The notes beneath the pieces were generated by a model that ran no database searches, had not been told where the DNA came from, and saw only the letters and a list, made by a program, of their open reading frames with translations. Source: Pyrrhosoma nymphula (taxonomy: Eukaryota; Arthropoda; Insecta; Odonata; Coenagrionidae). Taken from it: 64,000 nucleotides of DNA. The position numbers and the translations under genes are program-made. This document shows positions 20,100 through 32,800 of the stretch, piece by piece. The DNA lies in assembly GCA_963573305.1 (NCBI GenBank), contig OY754333.1, forward strand, positions 19,155,013-19,219,012, given 5' to 3'. The number at the start of each line of letters is the position of its first letter. The first letter of the stretch is position 1.

Positions 20100-20873
20100 A
20101 ATATTATTTCAAACATTCCATAGATATTTTCGTATGGATATTTCGACGTAATATCCATAGAATGTCCACATAATGTTACAGGTTGGACCTAACGTCTTTT
20201 GGATATTGGTAACCTTTATGGATATCCATACAACATTTTCTGCTACTTAGGTAGTTTTCTGCTACCCAAAAACGCTATATGCATTCAATTATGATGGAGT
20301 TCATAGGTATAATAGATTAATTATAATTGTAGATGGAACAGGATCCCAAATGCATGTATATAACTTATGATTTCCTTTAGGTTAAAATGATAAATTATTC
20401 ATTCTACTTGGAAAGGAAAAGAGCATAATTATCATTGTAGAGGAAAATTTTAAATGATATAATTACCAATGCTACATCATAGGTACTTGCATTCGACAGA
20501 TAACACGTGTTACAATGAGTGGAAACTTGCAGGAAAAATTTCCAATGCCTATTTCAATAATTTCAGCTGTCAGAATTGGTATTTACATTCAGTCGCGGCT
20601 TTTATTAACGGAAGGCGTAACTGCATTGTTATTGTGCAAATTTGAATGCAATAATTATTATAATAATTATTGCATTATTAATTATTATAATACAATAATG
20701 TTATGTAGTTCTGTAACAGTATATCCATGGACATCCCATTCGGACGTTTTTGGGATCATCTGGCATCGGATATCCGTGGGACATCCGACGGATATCCTGA
20801 AAGCCAGCGGACCTGGATAGGATATGGCGGACATGAATCGGATATCCGTAGGATATCCGGTGTTGTTAGGGTA
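20100..20873. repeat. Element built from degenerate GGATATCC words
   Basis: Variants of GGATATCC and its neighbours (GGATATCCGT, GGACATCC, TGGATATTGG) recur in two blocks, about 20120-20255 and 20700-20873. The blocks end in ACTTAGGTAG and TGTTAGGGTAG. Between them lies AT-rich sequence with a perfect 28-base palindrome (TGCAATAATTATTA... at 20647-20674). It is non-coding and probably a non-autonomous DNA element or two overlapping ones. Confidence 0.55.
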
Positions 20874-21111
20874 GGCACAAAATTCACATCACATTTACAA
20901 AAGATTTAAAAAACTTTTTGACTGACAGCAAAAAAAGCCACCTCTCATTCTTATCATCTACTCTCAAGAGTTGTCAATATTGCACATCCCCTTAAGTGTT
21001 TTCGTCATTATCACACATTCGTTAAAAATGATGTGCCAACTAGAAAATTCTCTGATTACATTATCCATCCATCTATTTTAAGTTTAAATTATTACCCAGG
21101 TAAAAATATTA
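20874..21111 (+). repeat. 240-bp direct repeat, copy 2
   Basis: The partner of 19263-19504. Its last 20 bases are also the left end of the GGTCTG element that follows. Confidence 0.95.
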
Positions 21112-21797
21112 GGTCTATAACAAAATCTGGAACAGGTCTGGGGTGGAGCTAGAGATCTGCAGGAGGTCTGTGACTGGGAAGAAATTGAAACAATGCTCCA
21201 GACCAGTATGGTCTGTAACCGGTCTGAACACCATCTGGTCCGTAAGTACAATTCTGGACAATGGGTGGTCGCTGCTCTTGAATTGGGCTGGACTTGGAAG
21301 GTTTAGACGGTTTAGTCTGGCACACCCTTGCTGCCTAATGAGCCGGTACTCCCCTGCGCTCTCCACTGAAACTCCCTTGCCGTCTATAATAAAACTCCCT
21401 TGCCCACCCTCTCCACTGTCTCCTCCCTGCTCTCTCAAAATAAAAAAATGATACTTTCCATTTAAATACTATGAATGTACTATTACACGTACCATGCTTT
21501 AATATATTTAATCAACCTATCTAGTTTCCACCTAATGATATATTGCACCTATCTCGAATTTTCAGCTACCCTACGGGTCTACGTGCATTGTCTCACAACC
21601 AAAATTGAAGAGCCCACATCAAGATAGCCGTATAATCCAGCCCAGTTACACACTATCAAATATTACAACACAAATAAAGGCCAGAATCTAGACCAGCGCA
21701 GTTCTGTTACAGACCACTTAGAGACCAAAATTTAGCCTTTCAGACCAGTTACAGACCAGTTTCAGATTAGTTACAGACCAAATATTTTTACATGGGT
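21092..21797. mobile_element. Non-autonomous element built from GGTCTG words
   Basis: The left end TACCCAGGTAAAAATATTAG, followed by GTCTATAAC, is matched by the complement of the right end, TACCCATGTAAAAATATTTG then GTCTGTAAC (about 21769-21797). That gives inverted termini of roughly 29 bases. Inside, GGTCTG (left half) and CAGACC (right half) recur every 10-30 bases with decaying spacers such as GGTCTGTGACTGG and CAGACCAGTTACAGACC. There is no coding capacity. Confidence 0.65.
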
Positions 21798-23854
21798 AGT
21801 TGCATGTTTTATAAATGTTAACACAACTCTTATTTTTTCCAAAAATGAATAATTAATCCAGCAGTTGCATGGGAAATATTTTTTCCCGAGATTCCATGAG
21901 GTCAAGAAAGTCATTTTAGCACAGTATCTTCAGATCCATACAACCGTTCATATCTAAAGAGTTTCTTCCATTAAAACTGAAAGAAATATCTAAATTTTTA
22001 AATCTGAAAGATAAAAATGAATCTCAAGTATCAACTTTAAACTCATAACAGAATGAATAACTTAAAAAGTCGGACATTAGGGTAGAGCTTATTTTTAATT
22101 CTTCCTCTGATATTAGATTTCAAATTAATCTGATGGGCCAAGAAATAAGCAATTAGTTAATATTTAGAGCTTGCACAGTTAGGCACAATGTATACCTTCC
22201 AAATAAAAATGTTATTAAATTATAATTTGTTAAAAAGCCCAATGTTGCATAGAAAAATTGAAGTTGGCAGACAATTGGGATACTTACCTAGAACTCATCC
22301 AAGATGTCCTCAGATGTTCTGCCTCTAATGTATCCCAATTATCATTACATTCAGTCAGGATGTATCGGACAGGAGTCGCAATTGTCACATCAGGGCAGGA
22401 CCTTCTCTTCAAAAGAGATGATGCCCCATTCAAGCAACGTAACTTAAGGACCATCGTAGATACTAAATGCTGCGTGAAATTGCTTCGGTTACCAATGAAC
22501 TACAGTAGAAACTCGAAATTAAGAAGTCGACGGGATCGGAAAAATCGGCACTTCGTAATATCAAATTTCGTATCAACGAGTATCTTTCAAAAACATCGCG
22601 ATGAAGCTCTTTTTTGCTTCCTTAGATTAAGATATACTCTCGCGACGTACTTGCATGATTTACGAAGTTATAATTCATGAAATTATGTTTAAATGTGTAT
22701 TCATGCCCACAGGGTGAACTCATTGTCAGTTGAACACAACTAATTTATCGGAGTTTGATTCTTCCGATTTTCAAGATTTCCACCGCATCGTTCCAGCTTT
22801 TTGTGGCGGAAATCCCGAAAATCAGAAGAATCAATCTCCATCCAAGCCCCATGGAAGTTTACATCACAACAACTAACTTTTCGTCCTTTTTTTCCAATGA
22901 ATGATTATGCAATGAAGCGTCTTTGCACAATTTTCGTGCTGATTGGGCTAAGCCTATGAAGCTTCTTAGTGAATTTTTCTATATCATATCCTAACTGGAG
23001 AACTCGTAACTTTAGCGTGAGCGATGTATAATCATCAATAATATTGATTTATGCGTACACTAAGGAAGAGTGCGACTTGCGCGATCATTTGCTCCGGATA
23101 CTGATGACAGTGAAAATAAGATTCTCTTGTGGATGCTATGCGATGGATGCATGTTATGTATTTTGTACAAATACTGATATGCCCGTTAATCTCGCGAAAT
23201 AACAATCGTTATTCTCCCTCGGCGATTCATCTTATTTGTGCGCAGTTATTTCCAATACGATGGCGCTGATAGAAGAGCTAGTAGAAGAGTCCAGCTAAAT
23301 ATGTACCTCCTTTCAAAAGTAGATTGTACAAGCCACGCACTTCAATGGTGAAGGTGATATACATAACGGCATTTACACTTCATCGGTTACTAACGATGTT
23401 ATCGCTACAAATCAATAACTTTCGTTTTCCCTCTACCATGAGAAAGCTTCATTTGTGACTATTCAGATTGGGTCACCTGCCCTTCATTCATCAAACCTCA
23501 GGATCCATTTGAAGATTCGATATTGAACTAAAATTTGGGATATTTTTGTTTATTGTTTTCCCTCTGCTTTCGATCAAGCAAGGAGATTTTCGTCCGAGCA
23601 TTGCAGCTCCAGGTTAGGCCACGCTCCAGGCCGGAATCAGCTGTCTGTTCCTCCTTTCCCCGTCATTGCGGGGGTTACTCCATTCACCCTCTCACAAAAA
23701 CAGCTACGTGATCCATGGTCTAGGAGTATTGTGAGTCACTTGAGATGTTGATCTACCTAGGAGTCAATGCCAAGGAATGCACGCGAGGAATAAACATCGA
23801 ATGAATCATCGGCATTACGCCGAATAGTCACATCTTATCTTCCTCCTCCCTTAC
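21798..23854. other. Non-coding stretch with a possible transposon end
   Basis: A 140-codon frame (22258-22680) has no recognisable domain. From 22506 the phrase ACAGTAGAAACTCGAAATTA, with GTCGACGGGATCGG soon after, resembles pogo/Tigger-type terminal repeats of the form CAGTAGAAACTCG..., preceded by TA. No matching right end was found. A long inverted repeat at 22750-22839 is listed separately. Confidence 0.3.
22750..22839. repeat. Inverted repeat with 35-base arms
   Basis: The left arm (22750-22784, GGAGTTTGATTCTTCCGATT...) and the complement of 22805-22839 agree at 30 of 35 positions around a 20-base loop. All but one of the differences are transitions. It could be a small foldback element or a hairpin-forming RNA locus. 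Confidence 0.7.
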
Positions 23855-24256
23855 CTTAACCGGCTGCATCAGCGGAGAGGGAGGGCATGCCTTTGGAGAG
23901 TGGAGGGCTTTTCTTAGAGGGCCCAAGAGTTGGCATGGGGGGCCGGCAGAGTCAGCGTGGGACATCGCATCCTGACCTAGTGTTGAGTTGAGTGGGACGG
24001 AGGGGGTACTAAAAGGGGCCTGATCTCCTGAAGGGCCGGAAAAGGGACTTCGGCGTGAAGGTGATGGCTCGTGCCCACCCTTAAGAGCGGGGAGGGAAGG
24101 ACACGGAAAATTGAGGGGAAATATGACCAAGGTGGGAGAGAAGAGAAGCGTTTGATAGGTTCGCCGGAAGTGAGAAAGAAGGTGATGGAGAAGAGTAAGC
24201 CGAGGTTTTGGAGAAACGGAGATGGAAAGCAGGGTGAATTTTCCTGGTGAGGATTG
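23855..24256 (-). CDS. Candidate internal exon, Pro/Ser-rich, minus strand
   Basis: On the minus strand a pyrimidine tract with CCCTAACCCAG is followed by 402 bases open in one frame, ending at CCGGTTAAG|GTAAGGGAG, a consensus donor. The length is a multiple of three and the open frame is phase 0 at both ends. It would give 134 residues starting QSSPGKFTLLSISVSPKPRL and becoming Pro/Ser-rich (PSPSRRSPFSGPSG, STPSVPLNST), ending PLMQPVK. Composition and splice phases resemble those of the plus-strand exon at 8963-9376. It lies upstream of the caspase exon in the caspase's orientation, so it could belong to a long N-terminal prodomain, but nothing links the two. It may also be chance. Confidence 0.28.
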
Positions 24257-26830
24257 CTGGGTTAGGGAACAACAATATGGGAATGTGCGGGCATTTCTTT
24301 TTTGCATTTCCTAAATTTCCGACCCATTCAGGTAATATTACAAAAGGGAATCAGTGAATAGGAATTTAAAAAGAAATACCACAAACGAATGAATGTATAT
24401 TATAAAAAATACATCAGCTATTCTGTCGAGAGAATCACTCATTTAACAAAAAAGTTATTTATTTTTGCGCTTTACTTCGCTCCATCGTCGGAGCCTCTTA
24501 CCATGGCCTCTCATTTGGATAAATGCAAACTGAACTGGGAGTCGATGTCATTAACAATTGGTAATCGATGTAATGTATCCCGAGCGAGCAAAACTTCATT
24601 CTTATTAGGAGAAATCAGAACTTGGTCATTTTCGTTACAAGCCTGGAGATCGAGATCTATAGATTTAAATTGCTGGGGGTTACAGCCAACAATTTGCCAA
24701 CTTGTGACAAGTAATGCCTCAACGCCCCTACCCTAAGATCCTGGCCAATCCCGTGGCCTGCTTCCGCACTGGCTTGGTGACAACTCATTCCCACCCCCGA
24801 TGTTCTCAGGGGGGTATCGTCTGATAACCCAAAGAAGAGATGCAAGTGCTTCCAATTGGGCTAGGATGCTGACAAGGTTTTATACTCCCTCTCCGGCGGC
24901 GTGACTTTTGGCATCTCATAGGATGGTTCCACTTATGCTCTTCTTGTTTATATATCTAATAAGTATTAAGCTACGAAACCCTTATTTTATTCTTAATCAA
25001 TCTGCAGGAACGCAGCTGAGCTCTCGTTTAGGATATTTTTTCAATCACTGGGTTGAAGCGAAAGGGGAGAAAGGTACCCACACCACATTCCGATACAAAT
25101 ATGTATGGGTGCTTGAGTGTTTTTTCCCTTTGATAGTGTATGCGCCCAGTGCTAGTCATACTTTGGGATTAATGTGCGTAAAAGTAATTGGTCGTATGAA
25201 CTAAGCGAACTCGTATTTTCTCTGGTTTTCTTGGCTGTTGGCGACGGAAGAAGGAAAGGGCAGTACCTTGCTCGATGTCTACTTCAAAACGCTCAATTAG
25301 GGCAGTAAATTAAACCTGGTAATAGCTGTTGCCAGCCGGAATAATTATGCCGTGGAGCAAGGTTGAGTGTAATCAGTATGAAATAGTGCGAAAAAAGTTT
25401 CCTTTACTATGATTCGATAGGTTTGTAGCGGCGATTCTCGATTTATCACCATTGTGACCTTGGCTGTGCCCTTTCAGGGGTCACGGTCGCATTTTAGAGC
25501 TGGAAATTTCTTTCATTGCGTTCCTTGTGCCCAAAAACGTAATCTATGAAAGTTTCGCAAAGAAATTCTGCCTTTTTTGTATTTCGAAAAATTTAACATT
25601 GAAAGCCTATTATGCAAAATTTGGATTTTTGGTAGGAACCTATTTACGGGGTCAAAAGGTCATATTTATAAAATTCCGCATACACTCAACAAAACTTACG
25701 ACCTTTTTCTACCAAGGTACCAAATGTGTCTGAAATTATAGGTTAGAGATGACACACGATCAATGGAATACTGTATATATATCCACAAGGGTGTTAATTT
25801 ACATGGAAAGGATAGTAGATGTAGGGCTTCTAGATGATTTTAAAACTCATTTCACTGATTCATATGAGGAAGGCAGAGATTTTGAACATAATTAACCATT
25901 AGATGCTCAAGGTGCTGATATACTTATCGGCTCATGCAAAAAGTTTATTTGTTCACACTTCATTTTATAAAACAAATAATATAGGTTTATCTCATAAATC
26001 TTTTATAATTTAAACAGTATTTGCTATGAGAATCTGAAAAATGTTGACATAGGTACTTACTTACACAGAGGATTCACAGAAAATATTAAAAATAAATAGT
26101 TGAAATATTCTAAAATTGGATGCAAGCTTTCTGAGAGTGATAAAGAAAGGGTTAAGTAATTCTGAACGAAGGAATTATTGGGAAACAACGATCCAAAGAT
26201 TGTTAATAAGAATTTTACTTGGAAAATGATTGGAACGTGATTAAATGATGGATGATAAAATATTTTCGACTTGTGAAAAATTCATGTAATTTGAAGGCCC
26301 TTGTTTACAACATGACATGAAAAAAAGGAGTAATTTGTGATTATGTTTGTTGAATAAATGTATTCATCTTTTAAATTTTGGTTATTGATTATGAATTACA
26401 GTCTACATGCCCGGAATCAGCATGCAACGTTTATGCAATGTGAATAAAGACTGTGTAAAGGAAGTAACGGAGCCAGTAAATAATCAAGCCTAACTCAGTC
26501 AAGAATTTTTATATGGCGTTCTTCAAACTTCCTATGTAAGTGTTTTTTGTTTGTAACTGGGATGGTAATTGGGGTGTAAGTGGTCTATATAAAGAACTCT
26601 GTTACTGGGAATGAATTGAAGTGCGAATGACCTTAGTTGTCGAAGCACCCTAATCCTAATATAGTAGAATACTGAATTGAAACAAGTACCAGCTGAGTGC
26701 ATTCTGTGAAGTCATAACTCCTCTGTACTTTGGTTATCTTACCCCCTCCCCCCGCTCCCTCCCTTCTCTTCAAATACCGTAATGAGCTCACCCAACCTCC
26801 TATGCAATTCACAGTGCAGTTCTCTGCTTA
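24257..26830. other. Non-coding stretch
   Basis: Several 60-115-codon open frames occur (for example 24389-24736 and 24908-25204), without recognisable domains or convincing splice contexts. A GC-richer patch at 24690-24900 is of unknown origin. From 26740 the sequence becomes pyrimidine-rich. Confidence 0.3.
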
Positions 26831-27347
26831 GGGGCCGTTCAAGTGTTACGTAAGACGATGTATACCATTTTTGACCCTTTCCTCTTATGTAAGATTTTCC
26901 CACCGCCCCTCCCTCTCAAAAGCAGTATTACGTAAGACGTTAAACATTTGTATCTACTCTTCGTTAAATAGGTACTCGTTTTATGCAGTTTTATCTTTCC
27001 ATAGAATACATCGTGCAGCTTTGAGCACTGGATAGCGTCTAATCATGCAGTGCTGGGGTACCATATTAATTGAGCGTAGAGGTAATGTAGCTAGCCAGTC
27101 AAGCGACAGAATAGGAGCATTGGTGTAGCAGTGAGATTACGGAAAATACGCCATTAATTATCGAGCGGACGCTCCTTGTTACCTCTAAATTCCATTCGGA
27201 AACGATAGATACAATGTTTCAAGACGGACAAAAATCTTACGTAAATTGGTTCCAGACCCCCTTCCCTACCCCCACTACATTAGACAATGTATGATTATCT
27301 CCCCCCCCTCCCCCCAAAAACGTCTTACTTAATACTTTAATGGCCCC
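26831..27347. mobile_element. MITE with GGGGCC...TACGTAAGAC inverted ends (copy 1)
   Basis: The left end GGGGCCGTTCAAGTGTTACG-TAAGACG and the complement of the right end GGGGCCATTAAAGTATTAAG-TAAGACG agree over about 27 bases with a few changes. Inside, TACGTAAGA-type words recur near both ends beside C-rich tracts. It is 517 bp long with no coding capacity. Related copies lie at 29051 and 32775. Confidence 0.8.
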
Positions 27348-29050
27348 GAAAACAATTTCAATTGTAGGTGAATATGGTAAAAGTACATAACTATGCCCCT
27401 AAAGAAAGGTCAAAAATCACAGAAATTACTCTTGAAAGAATCTAGAATATTTATTACAGCTGCGAACCGCCGAAATAGGAAACATTTCGTGGGCAGGCTG
27501 ATGGGTGAGACAGAAATAATAATCAATATTGATAAATTTTATATTATTAAAAGCAATGCTTTAAAAATAGAACTTTTTAGCTCATGGGCCCTAATCGTGT
27601 AGTGGCTGCCACTTGTCGCTATGTAATTAGAGCAAAATTTTTAATGACTGTAGAGGAAATTTCTTTTGACCGGCACCGGTTGAAGAACGCTGTTTTAAGA
27701 CAATGAAAAATTTCCATCCTATTGAATTCCAGTACACTGCCTTCGTTGACTTTGGGGCTTGTGTTTATACGAGAATAGCTGGGCGATCCCTGGTTTCTTC
27801 GCTTTAGAAAAATAATTTCTCCTGACATGCTCCACAATGCGCTCAAACTCCTCCGAGTCTGTGATTATGGGACCGCTGATCCCCACCTTGCTTGCCACTG
27901 AATGCAATCCTTTCCATTTGAATCACTATTGTTACGAGAAGTGGGATAGGAATCTCTTTGACTTCAGACCTAACGCGGGGGAAACACAAACGAAACATTT
28001 GCGGTGTTTCATTAAAGATAGGGTTTATCAAGCGAACAGTAGGAAGGTTCTCTGATGAAACAAAGAAAGAGAGATGCTATTTTGATCTGGATAGGTGACA
28101 TCTTGAACACGCTGCTGCCATTTGGAACCCGGTAGAGAATGATTTAATTCACGAAGTAAATAAAAAAGTAGAGCCGCACGCTTTGTTAAGAACTGCCACG
28201 AGTGAACAGAAAGTGTCACACAGTTGATGGAAGTATTAGGTTGGGATCCGTTTAGAGACTCGGAGGCTTCACGCTCAGCTTAGATTACTTGAAAAACTCT
28301 GATGAGGCGAGTTTCAGTACGACACGGAGGATATCATTTCAACCCCGCGCTCTATCTAGAACCGATAGGAGTGACAAAATAAGAGAGAGATATACGCTCC
28401 CGAACTGACATGTACAAAAATTCCTTCTTTCCTCGCACAATTAGTGATTTGAACAAAAACAGCGTTACACTATCTTAAGCCACATTAATGAGACACAATT
28501 CACCTCTCCCCCCTCCTTTCCATGGCTGGTGTCCTAACACCCCCTGCCATTCTCCTCTGAGGTGGCTCGCTGGGTTGACGTAACAATCGTCGATAGCAAT
28601 CATCGCAATTTATTGCAATCGTCGACCCATGCAAGTTCCCCATTGCCACGCTCGCTGGGTATTATGTAGACGTAGAATTGCCACGCTATATGGTATAATT
28701 TCCATTCGCATTCCTGCCACACATATCTGTTCCCGGGAGTCCATCGCGGCATGATTTTCATGGGCCAAGCATAAAATGTTCGGAGTCCTCGCTTTGCTCC
28801 TCTCTACTGATCGCCACATGGGTGACTGACTCATCAAATCCAACTCCTCCTCCGCTTTCTTGTTTACATCGCCTCGAGTTTTCTCAAAAAAATCCATCCT
28901 GCATTCCTGGCTTGAAAGCAACGCGAGTAAAGTTTCATGCCTGGCAATCGTATGCCGCAATGGCCCGATTCCGCTCCGTCAATCTGCTAGGGTGGTTGGT
29001 GAGTCAGGTGGATTGCATGATGGGGAAGTGATACGACTCTTTTTTGCAAA
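27348..29050. other. No recognised gene
   Basis: Two minus-strand frames read somewhat like protein. One, at 27719-27910, includes ISGPIITDSEEFERIVEHV. The other, at 28610-28960, is 116 codons and includes ECRMDFFEKTRGDVNKKAEE. Neither matches a family I know and neither has clear flanking splice or start signals. Plus-strand frames overlapping them are their antisense. They may be host exons or element scraps. Confidence 0.3.
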
Positions 29051-29897
29051 GGTCATTCACTTATGTATTACGTAAGACTTGTTAGAGGGAATGGGAGTTA
29101 GGCTCTTCTCACATAGTCTTACTTAGGGCAGTGTGAGAGTCCGATGTTATCTTCCGCGAGATTTTTATTTACTCAAGAGATCGTATCTGTATCTCTTTTT
29201 CTTTATAATCGCCCATCGACAAATCGTAATTTGATTTAATACAGCAAACTACGCGTAGATTACCGTGCGTAGAATTTTTGCGAAAACATTTTGTTATTAT
29301 CAGTTATAGTATTTCTCAGTAAAAAAGCAGCTTATTTTTCTGGGTCAGGGATCATCTAGCATAGCATAGTAACTGGCGAGCTGACGGGAGATTTGGGTGA
29401 TCGATTCTTCTCGTAAACGGTAAACAAATCAATCTTATATTTTTTTATGGTGAGAACTAATAATATCGAATGATATTATTTGGCGTATATTCAGCATACC
29501 CTGGTCTTGCATTGTTACAATTCTAGAAACCTATGGCAAAAAATAGATTTTGACAGTTTCCAGTTTATGAATTTGATATTTTCAAGATGAAATTCTGCGA
29601 CCCAGAGTATCATGAGTTGATCCGCGCACTCTCTGCAGCCGAAATTTTCATGTCGGCAGACAGAAAACGTAGGTTTCATCGGCACGCCTCGAGTATCTCG
29701 TGCTCAGTGTTCCTATGAGTAGCCTTCATTGTCCAAAATATCGCTCATTTAAAAGATGATGTATTCCACCTTCTAAAGTCTATGATTGACTGCGATGAGA
29801 GAGGAAGAGGAGTTAATGAAATCTTACGCTGCCCTACTTAGGGAGAGAGGGAATCTTAAAGCGTCCAAAATCGTCAATCATACTGCTTGAATTGCCC
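29051..29897. mobile_element. Diverged copy of the CGTAAGAC MITE family (copy 2)
   Basis: The left end GGTCATTCACTTATGTATTA-CGTAAGAC and the right end (complement AGGGCAATTCAAGCAGTATG) are worn versions of the copy-1 termini. Internal words TCTTACTTAGGGCAGTG and AATCTTACGCTGCCCT mirror each other. At about 850 bp it probably contains later insertions. Confidence 0.5.
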
Positions 29898-32800
29898 TTA
29901 ACTGGGTGTACAAAGCTATTAGTTTTATAATTATGACTTGGTTCCGGAAGTGAGGTATGAATCAATTTCTTATATTTTTACCTGGCGTGAGTTTTCATCT
30001 TTCGAGAATTATGAAAACTCCTGTAAAAAGAGCACCGGATGAGGCTAAGGCTAAGGTGGACATGATAGCAAAGCACACTCATAGAATAACATTGTAAATT
30101 CTCTTGTGATATATTTGTGTTTGAATTTTTATTTTTATTGGAAAAAAATAAGGAAGGCCGGCTTACGACCGGCTGAAAATTTCGAAGTTAAAAAAAATCC
30201 AGCTGATGAAGGCTTGTTAAAAATCACCTTGCCGTCCATTCTCGCCTCTGTGTGTGCCCCCGTACTTTGCGACGTAGGTATTGAGAAATTATTGAATGTC
30301 TTGTGGTCCCTTTTTGCCCACCCGCGTCTATCCCTTCCTTGCCTATATTCTCGACTTACCCTTAAGTTGGATCATTCCTCTGCCATAGTCGTCCTCATTT
30401 CTTTCCGCACCACAAGTATTCTGCTCTGCAAAGCGGAAAAGAGCCCTCTTTGACAAAGGTCGTTCAACATCTCGCTTGTTTCACGTTCGATAGACGTCTT
30501 CTTGCTCAGCATATTCCGGTCGCTTATGCGCCTGGTTATTCAAAAATATCGAAAATATACTCCATTATTTACTTCCTCAAATAAATGGATCATATACTTT
30601 ACTGTGGTAGGTACCTAACTGGCGATTATATGCTTTAGCACCCGCTCGGCTAAAATTCTTTCTCAGGACGTATTTCCGGCCGGAACTCCCAGAATTTGCT
30701 GGGCTTCTTGCGATTGCCAAAATTCATCTTCAACGGCATTTTTCTTCCTTCCACCATTCCAGCAATTTCGTTTCCTTCAGAAAAAACAACTCAATTTTCT
30801 CTGCGTCGTTCTACCCTATGTAAAAGGGTTCTTTACCTTAGATTTTTTAAATATTTCTCTCGGTTCATCTCGATGGACATTTTCTTCACTAAATTTTTCC
30901 TGCTCTGGAAGATTTCGTAAATCAAATTTAAACAATCGCTCCAGATATCCATTGAATTATATTTTTATTTCCAATTGACTACGGCCACTATCTGCTGGGT
31001 CAAGGAGATGAACATTCTTAAGATATTTAGAAATTATTTGAAATGAGAGAATTTCTGCTTCGCAGCGCCTAACCCTTTCTGTCCGTTTTCTTGTGGCTCC
31101 TTTGTAGTTGTAGTAGGTAGTTTATTTTTTTGGTGTATCGACGGTAAAGGTCTTTTGGCACCCTTTATTGTAACAATTCATGACTTCACATACTATTTAT
31201 CCATTTAAGAAGCATATTAAATACGAGCCACGTTTAATTTTAGGTATAAAAGACGTTGGCGTATTTAATAAAGCTGAGCACTTGGTATATTTGCTTGTTT
31301 GCATGTGCGAGGGTTTCCCCTTATCTCCTGATGAAATGAAGAAAGGTTCCCTGCTCGCCGTCAGCACGGAGTATCCGTCAGGTTGCCGAGGCGAGGTAAA
31401 GCCATCGTCAATGGGCTCTTAATGGCCTATTTTACTGGGGAAGTTTGGAGCATCTTACCGGTAGACTTTCTTCCACTCTTGAGTTGTGCTGGCAGCAGAT
31501 GAAACGTCCTCGGAAAGAATGCGATAACGGTGAGCTCGATCCCCAACTCGATGGCTTTTTTTACCCCCACCCCATTCTAATAGGCGATAAGCTAACGGGG
31601 ATACTCCGGCAGGATATTAAAAGTTTTATTTTGAAATCTAATGCCGTTGAACTCGCCCTGGTTTACTTGAGCGATTGCCTGTCCACCGAGAGGGAGAAAT
31701 ATGAATACGAATGTTTTTGAACGAAAAATATAAGGGCCAACTTTCTGGAAAGAATTTCTGGGTCTCCAAGGATGTGGGGCGAGTAAATTTGGCATTGGCC
31801 CTTCAACGCTTTCCTTCCAATCAGCTGTGCGAGCATCGTACTCCTTGGAGTTAGTGCTGCCCTCTTTTCCTATAAACTCTAATCCCGCTCGTCCTGAGCA
31901 GCCGTCAATCACCGAGGTTTTTTTAATAACCATACTCATAAAAACACGTAGAAATACCAAAACACATTAAAAAACACGCAGCTTTTCCTTATTTAAACTA
32001 AAGGATATAAATTACGGATCCGCTTCGAGTGGAAATATTTTTTCTCCAACGGACTGTACGCAGAAAAAATTTAAATCAAAGATTGTTGAGAAAATTAACA
32101 CCTTGTTAATGTTATCGGATAACACACATGATCCCGCCGTGTGTAAATTGAAATTACTGTCTTTGGTTTCATTAATTTAGAGAGTAATATTAGTGTCTCC
32201 ATATAAAAATGGCACTTTTATCAAATCAAATATTAAAGCTGCACTATATGTTAGATTTTTTCAGCACATGCCGAGATGACCCACATGTTTTTTAAATGAT
32301 TATTAAAAATTCCAGTTTCGGTTTCATAAAAATCAGCGCTTCCTTATTTGCTTACACTATCATTAGATAGCCTTTCAACGTAGCATCTTGTCTGTTAAAT
32401 TGACAGAAATTGAAGATCTATTTCTCCACATCAGTTCATTCTTAGTTTGTAACAGCCGTAATTCATTAATCTACTTCTTTATAAAATGCACCATTAGTTA
32501 GATAATACGATAGACAAAATTAATATCATTTCGGCTTATTCAATTTGGGATTTTGGAAATTCCTTTCTTTTTGGACATTGTAAGGAAGTCATTTAAAGTA
32601 CAATCCTCGGAACAGGATTGGAAAAATTAAGTAATAAAATATTTTTTCTCGTTCATCATTATCGATACATTATTTTAAGCAGCAAATATTTCTTAAGAAT
32701 TCAGAACAGTGAGATTGAAAGTAACGAACAAAGTCGCCGAAAACATCTATCATCGAAATTTTTACCCATGTGCATCCGTTCAAAAATCTTTTTTTATCTT

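Noticed and set aside
19263..21111. LTR retrotransposon with 240-bp LTRs
   Set aside because: The repeats lack TG...CA ends, there is no polypurine tract or primer site, and the interior is non-coding with word repeats.
22258..22680. 140-codon plus-strand open frame
   Set aside because: No recognisable domain or start context. Its second half coincides with a transposon-end-like sequence, so it is probably chance.
28610..28960. 116-codon minus-strand frame
   Set aside because: Reads partly like protein but has no known domain, no clear splice sites and overlapping plus-strand frames. Kept only as a note.
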